64,000 nucleotides of DNA. It comes from Hespellia sp. Lineage in GTDB: Bacteria; Bacillota; Clostridia; Lachnospirales; Lachnospiraceae. Within the stretch, counting starts at the first letter, position 1, and each line of letters opens with the position of its first letter. Below, in pieces: positions 44,924 to 54,836 of this stretch. Made by a program: the position numbers and the translations under genes. The stretch covers positions 33,618 to 97,617 of the forward strand of contig JAQUUC010000009.1 of the NCBI GenBank assembly GCA_028694105.1, in the 5' to 3' direction. Under the pieces are notes generated by a model. It saw nothing but the letters and a program-made list of their open reading frames with translations, ran no database searches and was not told the origin of the DNA.

Positions 44924-45811
44924 TTAATTCACCCGCTTCTTTCCCCAGAAGAATAATGCAACCGTCCCGGGACCAGTGTGGCTTCCGATGGTTGTTCCGA
45001 CGCTGTTGATGATAACCCTGCCGTTTAATTTCGGGAAGGTTTTTTCTACGAGATCGGCTACAGCGCTGGCGTCTTCGTAGCAGCCGGCATTGGAAATGTA
45101 GCATTTGCCACTGTAGTTTATGCCGTCATCGGCATTTTCTTCCATCTTTTTCACGATTTCTTTGATGACTGAGCGTTTGCCGCGAATCTTAAATCGGGGA
45201 ACCAGATGTCCTTTATCATCCATGTTGAGCAGTGGACAGATATGGAGTGCGGTTCCAAACCAGCCCGAGGCCTTGGAAATACGTCCGCCCTTCACATAAA
45301 AGGTAAGGTCGGTTGAGAAGAACCAGTGATTTAGATAGAGCCGGTGATCAAGTGCCCAGTCCTTCAGGTCATCGATGTTCATGCCGTCTTCGCGCAGGTC
45401 TGCGAGCTTATCCATAAGGAGCCCGTATCCGGAAGACGCACCGTAGGAATCGACGATATAGATCTTGCGGTCCGGAAACATTTCCGCCAATTCTTCTTTG
45501 GCAATGTTTGCGGAGTTATATACACCGGAAATTCCAGAAGAAAGGCAAACGTGCAGAATGTCCTTTCCGTTCTGTAAAAATGGAGTGAAATAGTTCACGA
45601 ATTCTTCCACATTTACCTGAGAAGTCTTGGTCTCAGCTCCGCCGGCCATTCTTTTATAGAATTCATCAAAAGCCATGGATTTGCCGAGGTCATCGGCGTA
45701 TTCCTTTCCATCCATGGAATAATGGAAACAAATGTAGTGAATATCACGTTCGTTAAAATGTTGTTCTGATAAGTCTGCCGTAGAACAGCAGCTCAAAATG
45801 TAATTGCTCAT
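44924..45811 (-). CDS. DegV family protein
   Basis: A 295-residue DegV-family protein, a fatty-acid-binding fold. In some Firmicutes members (FakB) hand exogenous fatty acids to the kinase FakA. The N-terminal segment YILSCCSTADLS, the motif KTSQVNVEEF and the segment CLSSGISGVYNSANIA, with the usual fatty-acid carboxylate-binding Ser, are visible. The C-terminal domain has KGGRISKASGWFG and GSHTGPGTVALFF. AAAGGGG precedes the start. Its own fatty-acid preference is unknown. Confidence 0.92.
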   Translation of the reverse strand: MSNYILSCCSTADLSEQHFNERDIHYICFHYSMDGKEYADDLGKSMAFDEFYKRMAGGAETKTSQVNVEEFVNYFTPFLQNGKDILHVCLSSGISGVYNSANIAKEELAEMFPDRKIYIVDSYGASSGYGLLMDKLADLREDGMNIDDLKDWALDHRLYLNHWFFSTDLTFYVKGGRISKASGWFGTALHICPLLNMDDKGHLVPRFKIRGKRSVIKEIVKKMEENADDGINYSGKCYISNAGCYEDASAVADLVEKTFPKLNGRVIINSVGTTIGSHTGPGTVALFFWGKKRVN

Positions 45812-45846
45812 AGTAGACCCCTTTCTGTACCATATTTCTATAGTTA

Positions 45847-45875
45847 ATAATACGCTAAAATGACAGTGGAATCAA
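45847..45875 (-). promoter_or_regulatory. degV-type gene promoter
   Basis: On the minus strand TTGATT (45875-45870) and TATTAT (45852-45847) are 17 bases apart. Confidence 0.55.
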
Positions 45876-45989
45876 TGAAAAAACCAAGGACACGGGAATA
45901 ATTTTTATTAATAAAAAAATCTTGCTGTATATTTCCAGTAAAAACGGAGACATTATAATCATACAATAATTTTGAAAGGGAGATTTGAA

Positions 45990-46298
45990 ATGAAAAAAAT
46001 GAAAAAGTTACTTTTATTAGTATTTTGTGTAGGAATCATTGGAAGTATGACAGCGTGTGGAAGTGATAATGGCACAGATAACGGAAATGTCAATGATGCG
46101 ACAAGCGGACAGGATTCAAACAAGGGAACAACAGATAACAGCGGGACAACTAATAACGGAGACGGTGTCGTGGACGATGCGGTTGATGACGTGGAAGACG
46201 GCGTCAATGACATGATTGATAACGGCACAGAAAACAATGGCGGAACCAATGGTGATACAACGAATAATAACACAACGAACGATGATGCAAACCGATAA
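45990..46298 (+). CDS. Small acidic low-complexity lipoprotein
   Basis: A 102-residue predicted lipoprotein. The signal peptide (MKKMKKLLLLVFCVGIIGS) ends in lipobox M-T-A-C with the lipidated C23. The mature 80 residues are rich in Asn, Thr, Asp and Gly, with a central acidic stretch (GVVDDAVDDVEDGVNDM) that may form a short helix. I do not recognise a domain. AAAGGGAG supports the ATG at 45990; a TTG at 45972 is also in frame. A TATAAT at 45954-45959 may be its -10 box. A strong terminator follows, so it is monocistronic. Confidence 0.75.
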   Translation: MKKMKKLLLLVFCVGIIGSMTACGSDNGTDNGNVNDATSGQDSNKGTTDNSGTTNNGDGVVDDAVDDVEDGVNDMIDNGTENNGGTNGDTTNNNTTNDDANR

Positions 46299-46372
46299 AT
46301 AAAAAAGTGACAGTAAAAGAACGGAACTTTCCAAAAGCAGGAGTTCCGTTCTTTTATTTCACTTTTTTTATT
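46298..46372. terminator. Two-part terminator after the small lipoprotein gene
   Basis: AAAAGAACGGAACT (46315-46328) pairs with AGTTCCGTTCTTTT (46342-46355). An outer AATAAAAAAGTGA pairs with TCACTTTTTTTATT. The T-runs are strong. Confidence 0.9.
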
Positions 46373-46474
46373 GCAGAATATATGATAGAATATAGAAACT
46401 GAAGGTTTTCATGAGTTAAAGCGTGAAAGACCCGCCGGAAAAAGAGTTTATTTGTATAAAAAAGGAGCAGCAAA

Positions 46475-48370
46475 ATGAAGGTTCAAAAACAATTACTGAT
46501 GGGAAATGAAGCGATTGCCCTTGGTGCAATCCGCGCAGGCGTGCGCATGGTTGCCGGGTATCCGGGGACACCATCGACGGAAATATTAGAGACGATTGCA
46601 AAGAAGAATGACGGAAGTATCCATGTAGAATGGTCGGTCAATGAAAAAGCAGCGATGGAAGTAGGTGCGGGTGCCGCTTATGCAGGCGCGCGGGCCCTTG
46701 TTACGATGAAGCAGGTTGGCTTAAATGTTGCCTCGGATCCTCTGATGAGTCTGGCGTATGTCGGAGTCAAGGGGGGCATGGTGATTGTATCGGCGGACGA
46801 TCCGGGACCGATTTCCTCACAGACCGAGCAGGATACCAGACTTTTCGGACAGTTTTCCAAACTTCCGGTCTTCGATCCGTCTTCTCCGGAGGAGGCGTAT
46901 GAGATGATTGGAGAGGCGTTTGAGTACTCCGAGAAATACAGCACACCGGTATTATTCAGACCGACAACCCGCGTCTGTCACGGCCGCGCCAGCGTGACCT
47001 TACTGCCGGATATGGGAGTCGCAGAGCCGGAAGGGTTCGTGAAGGATACACAGCGCTGGGTTATTTTCCCGAGACTTTCGTATCAGAATCACAAGAAGAT
47101 CGAAGAGCGGAATGTAGAATTGTCGGACGTATTTTCCTCTTATAAAAGGAACAGACTGGAACCGGCAGAACGCTGTAAAACGACAGCAGACCGGACTGGA
47201 GCAGAGACAGAGGCGGCAGTCAGAAGAGGAATCGCAACGGGCGGAGTCAGCTATGCCTATGTGAAAGAAGTTCTGACAGAAGATGCCTGTCCTTGTAATG
47301 ACATTTCCGTGCTGAAGGTGGGAACACCACATCCCTTCCCGGAGGAGCTTGCGCTTGAATTTTTGAAGGATTTGGACGAGGTACTTGTATTAGAAGAGCT
47401 GGAGCCGGTCATCGAACGTGCACTTCTTGTGATTGTCGGGAAATATCATCTAAAGACGGTCATTCGGGGAAAGCTCACCCGCGACACCAGAGTGGCAGGT
47501 GAGAACAGCGTGGAAAGTGTGAGAGAAGATCTGGCAAAATTCCTGCCGGAAAAAGCGGAGGAACTGCTTTTAACAAAAAGCACCGCAGAAAAGAGCACAG
47601 ATGCTGTGATGCCGCAGCTTCCAGTCAGACCTCCGGTCCTTTGCGCAGGATGTCCGCACCGCGCCTCCTTTTACGCAGTGAAAAAGGCCATGCGCGGAAG
47701 AAAAGCGGTATTTTCCGGAGACATTGGATGTTATACACTTGGAAATGCAAAACCACTCGATATGTGTGATACGTGCCTTTGCATGGGCGCGGATGTCACC
47801 ATCGCACAGGGCTTACATATTATAGAACCGGACACGACGAATTTCTCATTCATTGGAGATTCCACTTTTTTTGCGTCCGGAATTACAGGCGTGGTTAACG
47901 CCGTGTATAACCAGACCGACATCATTCTTGTCGTACTTGATAACTCGACAACTGCCATGACTGGGCATCAGCCGCATCCGGGAACCGGAATGACGATGAT
48001 GGGCGATGTTGCAGCGAAGATCAGTATCGAGAAAATTTTAGAAGGAATCGGAGTGGCGGATATCGTGAAAGCCAACCCGCTTCATTTAGACGAGGCTGTG
48101 GCAGCAGTGGAAAAGGTGAGAGATGAAAAGGGTGTCCGGGTTATTTTGTTCCAGTCACCCTGCATTGCTGTGACAAAACCAAAGACACAGTATCATATTG
48201 AAGATGAAGTCTGCACGAAATGTCAGATTTGCATCAAACAGATCGGGTGTCCGGCCATTACAGTTAATGATGGCAAAGTGAAGATTGAAAAATCACTCTG
48301 TTTTGGATGTGGTCTTTGCAGCCAGATCTGCCCGAGTAAAGCAATTGTGGAGGTGACGGATCATGAATAA
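46475..48370 (+). CDS. iorA: Indolepyruvate:ferredoxin oxidoreductase, alpha subunit
   Basis: A 631-residue alpha subunit of IOR, which oxidatively decarboxylates indolepyruvate and other aryl pyruvates to aryl-acetyl-CoA with ferredoxin as acceptor. The N-terminal pyrimidine-binding domain begins LLMGNEAIALGAIRAGVRMVAGYPGTPSTE. The thiamine-diphosphate domain (from about residue 390) has CAGCPHRASFYAVKKA, GDIGCYTLG and FIGDSTFFASG. The C-terminus carries a two-cluster ferredoxin domain (CTKCQICIKQIGCPA and CFGCGLCSQICPS). AAAGGAG precedes the start, and the last bases overlap iorB by 8. An extended -10 box (TGA-TAGAAT) lies at 46383-46391. Confidence 0.96.
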   Translation: MKVQKQLLMGNEAIALGAIRAGVRMVAGYPGTPSTEILETIAKKNDGSIHVEWSVNEKAAMEVGAGAAYAGARALVTMKQVGLNVASDPLMSLAYVGVKGGMVIVSADDPGPISSQTEQDTRLFGQFSKLPVFDPSSPEEAYEMIGEAFEYSEKYSTPVLFRPTTRVCHGRASVTLLPDMGVAEPEGFVKDTQRWVIFPRLSYQNHKKIEERNVELSDVFSSYKRNRLEPAERCKTTADRTGAETEAAVRRGIATGGVSYAYVKEVLTEDACPCNDISVLKVGTPHPFPEELALEFLKDLDEVLVLEELEPVIERALLVIVGKYHLKTVIRGKLTRDTRVAGENSVESVREDLAKFLPEKAEELLLTKSTAEKSTDAVMPQLPVRPPVLCAGCPHRASFYAVKKAMRGRKAVFSGDIGCYTLGNAKPLDMCDTCLCMGADVTIAQGLHIIEPDTTNFSFIGDSTFFASGITGVVNAVYNQTDIILVVLDNSTTAMTGHQPHPGTGMTMMGDVAAKISIEKILEGIGVADIVKANPLHLDEAVAAVEKVRDEKGVRVILFQSPCIAVTKPKTQYHIEDEVCTKCQICIKQIGCPAITVNDGKVKIEKSLCFGCGLCSQICPSKAIVEVTDHE

Positions 48371-48950
48371 TCAGAATATTCTTCTCTGCGGAGTCGGAGG
48401 ACAGGGGACGGTCCTTGCCTCGAAATTAATCGCATATGCAGCGATGGCATCCGGAAAGGAGGTCCGCGCATCCGAAACCATCGGGATGTCACAGCGCGGC
48501 GGCTCGGTTGTCAGTCATGTGAGAACCGGAACGGACATTCAGTCACCGCTCATTCCACATAAAAAGGCAGATGTTATCATCGCGTTTGAGCCAGCGGAGG
48601 CAGTCAGATGTCTCCCTTATCTGAAAGACGGCGGAACGGTGGTCGTAAATCAGAAAGCGGTCAAGCCGACAACGGCGGCCCTGAGCGGACAGAATTATGA
48701 AGGGGCTGAGATGATCGCTTATCTGAAAACACAGGTGACGAATCTGACGGTACTGGACGGCGAGTGCATTTGCGAGCAAGTCGGTTCATCAAAGGTTCTG
48801 AACATCGCGCTTCTCGGTGCGGCAATTGCAAGCGGCGCACTTGACATTACAAAAGCGCAGATGCTCGAGGCGTTAAGGAACAACGGAAAAGAGCAATTCT
48901 TTGAAATGAATAAACAGGCATTGGAGCTGGGAGGACAACGGGAATCATGA
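48363..48950 (+). CDS. iorB: Indolepyruvate:ferredoxin oxidoreductase, beta subunit
   Basis: A 195-residue beta (gamma-domain-like) subunit of IOR, which pairs with IorA. The N-terminus LLCGVGGQGTVLASKLIAYAA and the segment ASETIGMSQRGGSVVSHVRTG are diagnostic of the 2-oxoacid:ferredoxin oxidoreductase gamma domain. It overlaps iorA by 8 bases and paaK by 4 (ATGA), so the three genes are translated as a coupled unit. Confidence 0.95.
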   Translation: MNNQNILLCGVGGQGTVLASKLIAYAAMASGKEVRASETIGMSQRGGSVVSHVRTGTDIQSPLIPHKKADVIIAFEPAEAVRCLPYLKDGGTVVVNQKAVKPTTAALSGQNYEGAEMIAYLKTQVTNLTVLDGECICEQVGSSKVLNIALLGAAIASGALDITKAQMLEALRNNGKEQFFEMNKQALELGGQRES

Positions 48951-50179
48951 GGATGACAGAATTACAATTTAATTTGATCAAAGAGAATTTGAAGACACTG
49001 ACGGCAAAGGACTGCTTTTACCGTGAAAAATTCAAAGGCATTGATGTAGAGGAAATCCAGAATCAGGAAGATTTCGAAAAGCTGCCGTTCACATGGAAGG
49101 GAGACCTCCGCGAGGCCTACCCACTGGGACTGCAGGCGGTGCCGGACGAGGAAATCGTTCGCATCCATTCTTCATCGGGAACCACCGGAACACCGGTTAT
49201 CATTCCTTATACACAGAAGGATGTCGACGATTGGGCGAAATTATTTGCGCGCTGCTACGAGATGGCGGGGATTACCTCGCTGGACCGCATCCACATTACT
49301 CCCGGATACGGACTGTGGACAGCCGGAATCGGATTCCAGCTGGGAGCCGAGCGTCTGGGCGCAATGACAATTCCGATGGGCCCCGGAAATACAGACAAAC
49401 AGCTCCGCATGATGCAGGATATGAAATCAACCGTTCTGTGTGCAACATCTTCTTATGCGTTACTGCTTGCAGAGGAAATCGAAAAACGTGGAATCGGTGA
49501 CAAGATTCATCTGAAAAAAGGAGTCATTGGTTCGGAGCGCTGGGGAGATAAGATGCGTGCGCGTATCGCAAAGGAGCTTGGCGTACAGCTTTATGATGTC
49601 TACGGGCTGACCGAGGTTTACGGCCCCGGGATCGCCATGAGCTGTGAGTATGAGTGTGGAATGCATTACTGGGACGATTATCTCTATTTTGAAATCATCG
49701 ATCCAAAGACAGGACAGCCGGTGCCGGATGGAGAGATTGGCGAGCTGGCTATCACAACACTTCGCAAACAGGGCGCACCGCTGATTCGTTACAGAACACA
49801 CGACCTGACCAGATTTATTCCGGGCGAGTGTAAATGTGGCTCAAAATTCCCACGTATCGACACCATCATCGGAAGAACCGATGACATGGTGAAGGTGAAG
49901 GGTGTCAACATTTTCCCGAGCCAGATTGAGGAAATGTTAAAGGATGTGCCGGAAGCATCCAGTGAATATCAGTTTATGCTGGATCATATGAATGGAAAAG
50001 ATATCTGCACGTTATTCGTGGAAGTGAATCCGGGAGTGTCAAAGGAACAGGCAGAGGCAGCAGTACGTGAAGCGTTTAAGGCGAAAATCGGGATTGCCGT
50101 TATCGTAAAACCGGTATCTATCGGAGATCTGCCAAGAAGTGAAAAGAAATCGACCAGAGTGTTCGATAACCGGTATTAG
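48947..50179 (+). CDS. paaK: Phenylacetate-CoA ligase
   Basis: A 410-residue AMP-forming aryl-acetate CoA ligase of the PaaK family. The nucleotide loop is HSSSGTTGTPVIIPYT, and further motifs are YDVYGLTEVYGPGIAMSCE, YRTHDLT and the C-terminal domain start GRTDDMVKVKGVNIFPSQIEE, with a C-terminal KKSTRV tail. It is slightly shorter than the usual 430-440 residues. With iorAB it links aryl-acetyl-CoA and free aryl acetates in aromatic amino acid metabolism. An ATG two codons later is an alternative start. Confidence 0.93.
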   Translation: MRMTELQFNLIKENLKTLTAKDCFYREKFKGIDVEEIQNQEDFEKLPFTWKGDLREAYPLGLQAVPDEEIVRIHSSSGTTGTPVIIPYTQKDVDDWAKLFARCYEMAGITSLDRIHITPGYGLWTAGIGFQLGAERLGAMTIPMGPGNTDKQLRMMQDMKSTVLCATSSYALLLAEEIEKRGIGDKIHLKKGVIGSERWGDKMRARIAKELGVQLYDVYGLTEVYGPGIAMSCEYECGMHYWDDYLYFEIIDPKTGQPVPDGEIGELAITTLRKQGAPLIRYRTHDLTRFIPGECKCGSKFPRIDTIIGRTDDMVKVKGVNIFPSQIEEMLKDVPEASSEYQFMLDHMNGKDICTLFVEVNPGVSKEQAEAAVREAFKAKIGIAVIVKPVSIGDLPRSEKKSTRVFDNRY

Positions 50180-50222
50180 TTGTGCGAAAGAGTTGATTTC
50201 CAATAAGAAAGAGGAAGGTACT

Positions 50223-51008
50223 ATGAAATTCAGACCATGCATCGATATTCACAACGGAAAAGTAAAGCAGATCGTCGGCGGGTCGCTCCACGATAAGGGG
50301 GACGAGGCAAAGACGAATTTCGCCTCAGAACTCGGTGCCGATTATTATGCCAGGATGTACCAAAAAGACGGATTGAAGGGCGGGCATATCATTTTGTTAA
50401 ACCCTGTTTCATCGGAATATTATGAAGCAACAAAAGCACAGGCACTGCTTGCTCTAAAATCGTATCCAAAGGGGATGCAGATCGGCGGAGGTATCACAGC
50501 CGAGAATGCGAAAGAATATCTGGATGCCGGAGCGAGCCATGTGATTGTGACTTCTTATGTATTTCAGGGAGAACATATCAATTGGGAGCATCTAAAGAAA
50601 TTAGTGGCAGCAGTCGGAAAAGAACACGTGGTGCTGGATTTGAGCTGCCGGAAAAAAGGAAATGCTGCGGCGGAAGCAACGAAGGAATATTATATTGTAA
50701 CGAATCGCTGGCAGACGTTTACGGATGTGAAGCTGACAACAGAAGTTCTGGACGAACTGGCGGATTACTGTGATGAATTTCTGGTTCACGGTGTGGATGT
50801 GGAAGGAAAGGCATCCGGAACGGAGGAGGATTTGGTAAAGCTTCTCGGTGACTGGGCGAAGATACCGGTCACATACGCAGGCGGAATCGGAAGCGAAGAG
50901 GATTTGAGGCAGTTCGAACGCATTTGCGGTGGAAAACTTGACTTTACAATCGGCAGCGCACTGGATTTGTTCGGCGGGACAATACCCTACAATAAATTGG
51001 TTGAATAA
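50223..51008 (+). CDS. hisA: HisA isomerase of the eukaryotic (HIS6) type
   Basis: A 261-residue phosphoribosylformimino-5-aminoimidazole carboxamide ribotide isomerase. It catalyses the fourth step of histidine synthesis. The sequence follows the eukaryotic HIS6 form and not the usual bacterial HisA: CIDIHNGKVKQIVGGSL at the N-terminus, ADYYARMYQKDGLKGGHII, QIGGGITAENAKEYLDAGA, VLDLSCRKK, NRWQTFTDVKLT and EFLVHGVDVEGKASG. The catalytic Asp pair would be D8 and the Asp of HGVDVEG (inference by alignment from memory). It stands alone, with no other his gene nearby. AGGAAGG supports the start at 50223. Confidence 0.88.
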   Translation: MKFRPCIDIHNGKVKQIVGGSLHDKGDEAKTNFASELGADYYARMYQKDGLKGGHIILLNPVSSEYYEATKAQALLALKSYPKGMQIGGGITAENAKEYLDAGASHVIVTSYVFQGEHINWEHLKKLVAAVGKEHVVLDLSCRKKGNAAAEATKEYYIVTNRWQTFTDVKLTTEVLDELADYCDEFLVHGVDVEGKASGTEEDLVKLLGDWAKIPVTYAGGIGSEEDLRQFERICGGKLDFTIGSALDLFGGTIPYNKLVE

Positions 51009-51029
51009 CCAAACCGATAGTGTTAGAAT
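51001..51029 (+). promoter_or_regulatory. secA promoter
   Basis: TTGAAT (51001-51006) overlaps the hisA stop and is 17 bases from TAGAAT (51024-51029), with TG one base before the -10. Confidence 0.6.
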
Positions 51030-51064
51030 GTACAGTAGTAAACTTTTGATATAAGGAGCACATA

Positions 51065-53641
51065 ATGAGCATATTTACGAAAATATTCGGAACGCACAGC
51101 GAGAATGAATTAAAGAGAATTTATCCAATTGTGGATCAGATTGATGCACTAGAACCAGAAATAAAGGCTTTATCCGACGCAGAACTGAAGGATAAGACCA
51201 GAGAATTCAGGGAAAGACTGGCGAATGGGGAGACATTAGATGACCTGCTTCCTGAAAGCTTTGCAGTTGTCCGGGAGGCGGCGAGCAGAACACTCGGAAT
51301 GAGACATTACAGAGTACAGCTGATCGGTGGTATCATCCTCCATCAGGGACGTATCTCGGAGATGAAGACTGGTGAAGGTAAGACTCTTGTGTCTACACTG
51401 CCAGCCTATTTGAATGCACTGACAGGAGAAGGCGTTCATATCGTCACAGTCAATGATTATCTGGCAAAGCGTGACTCAGAGTGGATGGGACAGGTTCATG
51501 AGTTCCTTGGTCTGAAGGTCGGTGTTGTCCTGAATGAAATGGACAACGATGAGAGACGTGAAGCATACAACTGCGATATTACCTACATTACAAATAATGA
51601 ACTTGGATTTGATTATCTGAGAGATAACATGGTCATTTACAAAGAGCAGCTGGTTCAGCGCGGTCTGAAATTTGCTGTGATCGATGAGGTCGATTCCGTA
51701 CTCATTGATGAGGCGAGAACACCGCTGATCATCTCCGGACAGAGTGGCAAATCAACGAAGCTCTACGAGGCTTGTGATATTCTGGCAGGCCAGCTTGAGC
51801 GCGGCGAGGCGAATGGTGAATTCTCCAAGATGAACGCCATTATGGGCGAGGATATTGAAGAGACGGGTGACTTTGTTGTCAATGAAAAAGAAAAGACCGT
51901 GAACCTGACCGAAGATGGTGTCAAAAAGGTTGAAAAGTTCTTCCATATTGAAAACCTTGCGGATGCAGAGAACCTGGAGATCCAGCACAATACGATTCTT
52001 GCACTGCGAGCACATTACCTGATGTTCCGTGATCAGGATTACGTTGTGACACCGGATGATGAGGTTGTGATCGTAGATGAATTTACCGGACGTATCATGC
52101 CGGGACGCCGCTATTCTGACGGCCTGCATCAGGCGATTGAAGCCAAGGAGCACGTAAAGGTAAGAAGAGAAAGTAAGACGCTGGCAACAATTACGTTCCA
52201 GAACCTGTTTAATAAATACGAAAAGAAGAGTGGTATGACAGGTACTGCTCTGACAGAGGAAAAAGAGTTCCGTGATATTTACGGAATGGATGTTATCGAG
52301 ATTCCAACCAACGAGCCGGTAGCCCGTATCGATATGGAGGATGCAGTATACAAGACCCAGAAAGAGAAATTCGAGGCAGTTGTTCAGGAAGTGGAACGAA
52401 CACATGCAGCCGGACAGCCCGTTCTGGTTGGTACGATTACCATTGAGGTATCAGAGCTCCTCAGCAGAATGCTGAAGAAAAAGGGAATCCCTCATAAGGT
52501 ACTGAATGCAAAGTTCCATGAGCTCGAGGCTGAGATCGTAGCAGATGCCGGTGTGCATGGTGCGGTAACAATTGCCACCAACATGGCCGGCCGTGGTACC
52601 GATATCAAGCTTGATGATGATGCGAGAGCGGCAGGAGGACTGAAGATCATCGGTACAGAGAGACATGAATCCCGCCGTATTGATAATCAGCTGCGTGGTC
52701 GTGCCGGACGTCAGGGAGACCCGGGTGAGTCTCGCTTCTACATTTCGCTGGAAGATGATCTGATGCGTCTGTTCGGATCGGAGAAGCTGCTGGATGTGTT
52801 TAACACACTTGGCGTGGAGGATGGCGAACAGATTGAACATAAGATGCTCTCCAATGCGATTGAGGGCGCGCAGAAGAAGATCGAGAATAACAACTTTGGT
52901 ATTCGTAAGAATCTGCTGGAATACGATCAGGTTATGAACGAGCAGCGTGAGATTATCTATGAAGAGCGCCGCCGTGTATTAGATGGAGACAGTATGCGTG
53001 ATGCCATCTACAGCATGATTACAGAATATGTAGAGAACACCGTAGATAAATGCATTTCCGCGGATATTGATGCGGAAGACTGGGATATGACAGAGCTGGA
53101 TGTCAGCCTTCACGCAACGATTCCGTCCATGCCGATTCCTACCAAGGATGAAATTGCCGGAATGCAGCAGAAGGAATTAAAGCACATGCTCAAAGAGCGT
53201 GCGGTGAAAGCATATGAAGCAAAAGAATTAGAGTTCCCGGAGCCGGAGCAGATTCGTGAAGTTGAGCGTGTTGTCTTACTCCGTGTCATTGATCAGAAGT
53301 GGATGGACCACATTGATGATATGGATCAGCTTCGTCAGGGCATCGGTCTGCAGGCATATGGACAGAGAGATCCTCTCGTAGAGTACAAGATGGTCGGATA
53401 TGATATGTTTGGTGCGATGACACAGGGCATTTCCGAGGACACGATCCGTACACTGTACCATATCCGTGTAGAGCAGAAGGTAGAGCGTGAACAGGTTGCC
53501 AAGGTGACCGGAACGAACAAGGATGAGAGTGCGGTCAAAGCACCGAAGAGGCGTGAGGAAAAGAAAATTTATCCAAACGATCCATGCCCATGCGGCAGCG
53601 GCAAGAAATACAAGCAGTGCTGTGGAAGAAAACCTGCTTAG
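51065..53641 (+). CDS. secA: Preprotein translocase ATPase SecA
   Basis: An 858-residue SecA, the motor that pushes unfolded proteins through SecYEG. Walker A is MKTGEGKT, the DEAD-box-like Walker B is [17 protein letters not shown], and the second nucleotide fold has [13 protein letters not shown] and [21 protein letters not shown]. The helical scaffold and wing domains follow. The C-terminus has a zinc-binding SEC-C motif ([16 protein letters not shown]). AAGGAG precedes the start. prfB follows after 66 bases, a common Firmicute arrangement. Confidence 0.98.
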   Translation: MSIFTKIFGTHSENELKRIYPIVDQIDALEPEIKALSDAELKDKTREFRERLANGETLDDLLPESFAVVREAASRTLGMRHYRVQLIGGIILHQGRISEMKTGEGKTLVSTLPAYLNALTGEGVHIVTVNDYLAKRDSEWMGQVHEFLGLKVGVVLNEMDNDERREAYNCDITYITNNELGFDYLRDNMVIYKEQLVQRGLKFAVIDEVDSVLIDEARTPLIISGQSGKSTKLYEACDILAGQLERGEANGEFSKMNAIMGEDIEETGDFVVNEKEKTVNLTEDGVKKVEKFFHIENLADAENLEIQHNTILALRAHYLMFRDQDYVVTPDDEVVIVDEFTGRIMPGRRYSDGLHQAIEAKEHVKVRRESKTLATITFQNLFNKYEKKSGMTGTALTEEKEFRDIYGMDVIEIPTNEPVARIDMEDAVYKTQKEKFEAVVQEVERTHAAGQPVLVGTITIEVSELLSRMLKKKGIPHKVLNAKFHELEAEIVADAGVHGAVTIATNMAGRGTDIKLDDDARAAGGLKIIGTERHESRRIDNQLRGRAGRQGDPGESRFYISLEDDLMRLFGSEKLLDVFNTLGVEDGEQIEHKMLSNAIEGAQKKIENNNFGIRKNLLEYDQVMNEQREIIYEERRRVLDGDSMRDAIYSMITEYVENTVDKCISADIDAEDWDMTELDVSLHATIPSMPIPTKDEIAGMQQKELKHMLKERAVKAYEAKELEFPEPEQIREVERVVLLRVIDQKWMDHIDDMDQLRQGIGLQAYGQRDPLVEYKMVGYDMFGAMTQGISEDTIRTLYHIRVEQKVEREQVAKVTGTNKDESAVKAPKRREEKKIYPNDPCPCGSGKKYKQCCGRKPA

Positions 53642-53707
53642 AGAGGTCCAAAGAACCGGCTGGACTTCTCTGTGTAAGATAGAATAAAAATGAAAGAGGT
53701 GATGTAG

Positions 53708-54818
53708 GTGGTATTGTTAGATGATTTAAAATTCCGTTTGAGTGCATACGAGGAACCACTGAAAGATTTGAGGGATTCACTTTGACGTTCCTGGAAAGCG
53801 CGAGCGAATCGAGGAGTATCATAGAAAGATAGAAGAGCCTGACTTCTGGGATAAACCGGAAGAATCTCAGGTGACAATGAAAAAATTAAACAGTCTGGAG
53901 GCGTCTGTGAAACGGGTGGAAACGCTGGTCACAGACTATGAGGACATCGGCGTCTTAATTGAGATGGCCGAGGAAGACGGCGATGAGGAGACCATTGCGG
54001 AGATCGAGGAAGAGCTGGCCCATTTTGAAGGGGAGTTCGAGGACCTTCGCATTGAGACACTGCTGTCCGGAAAATATGACAAATGCAATGCAATTGTTAC
54101 GCTTCACGCAGGTGCCGGCGGAACCGAATCCTGTGACTGGGCAGGTATGCTCTACCGCATGTATACGCGCTGGGCAGAGAAGAAAGGATTTTCACTGGAG
54201 GTGCTGGATTTTCTGGACGGTGATGTTGCCGGTATTAAAGGTGTGACCTTTGAGGTGAATGGCGAGAATGCATATGGATATCTGCGCTCTGAGCAGGGTG
54301 TGCACCGTCTGGTCCGCATTTCCCCGTTCAATGCGGCGGGCAAACGGCAGACCTCCTTCGCATCCTGCGATGTGATGCCGGATATTGAGGATGATATTGA
54401 CATTGAGATTGCAGATGATGATATCCGCATCGATACCTACCGCTCGAGTGGTGCAGGTGGACAGCACATTAATAAGACGTCTTCCGCAATCCGTATCACG
54501 CATATGCCGACGGGAACCGTTGTGCAGTGTCAGAATGAGCGGTCCCAGCATCAGAACAAAGAGAAAGCCATGCAGATGTTAAAGGCGAAATTATATTTGC
54601 TGGAACAGCAGAAGCAGGCGGAGAAGATGTCGGGCATCCGCGGAGAAGTAAAGGATATCAATTTTGGAAATCAGATCCGTTCTTATGTTATGCAGCCATA
54701 TACGATGGTGAAAGATCACAGAACGAATGAAGAGAATAGTAATGTTGCAAGTGTGATGGACGGCAATATTGACTGCTTCATCAATGCATATCTGAAGCAG
54801 GCACAACCGCCCAGTTAA
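53708..54818 (+). CDS. prfB: Peptide chain release factor 2 (programmed +1 frameshift)
   Basis: RF2, which ends translation at UGA and UAA. The gene is in two frames. A GTG at 53708 (AGAGGTGAT upstream) opens a 25-codon frame, VLLDDLKFRLSAYEEPL..., that stops at TGA (53783-53785). A +1 shift at CTT-TGA-C carries reading to 54818, giving 369 residues (join of 53708-53782 and 53784-54818). After the shift the protein has RIEEYHRKIEEPDFWDKPEE, the discriminator region RISPFNAAGKRQTSFAS and the catalytic GGQ in SGAGGQHINKTSSAIR. The frameshift is normal autoregulation by RF2 level, not a mutation. hom starts 18 bases later. Confidence 0.96.
53770..53786 (+). promoter_or_regulatory. RF2 programmed frameshift site
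   Basis: GAGGGATTCACTTTGAC holds the slippery CTT codon followed by a TGA stop and C. A Shine-Dalgarno-like GAGGGA lies four bases before CTT. This is the conserved arrangement that drives +1 shifting when RF2 is scarce. Confidence 0.95.
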
Positions 54819-54836
54819 GAAAAGGAGTCAGAAATT

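Noticed and set aside
53708..53870. Apparent frameshift mutation or truncated prfB starting near 53871
   Set aside because: The CTT-TGA-C site is the standard programmed RF2 frameshift, and both halves match RF2.
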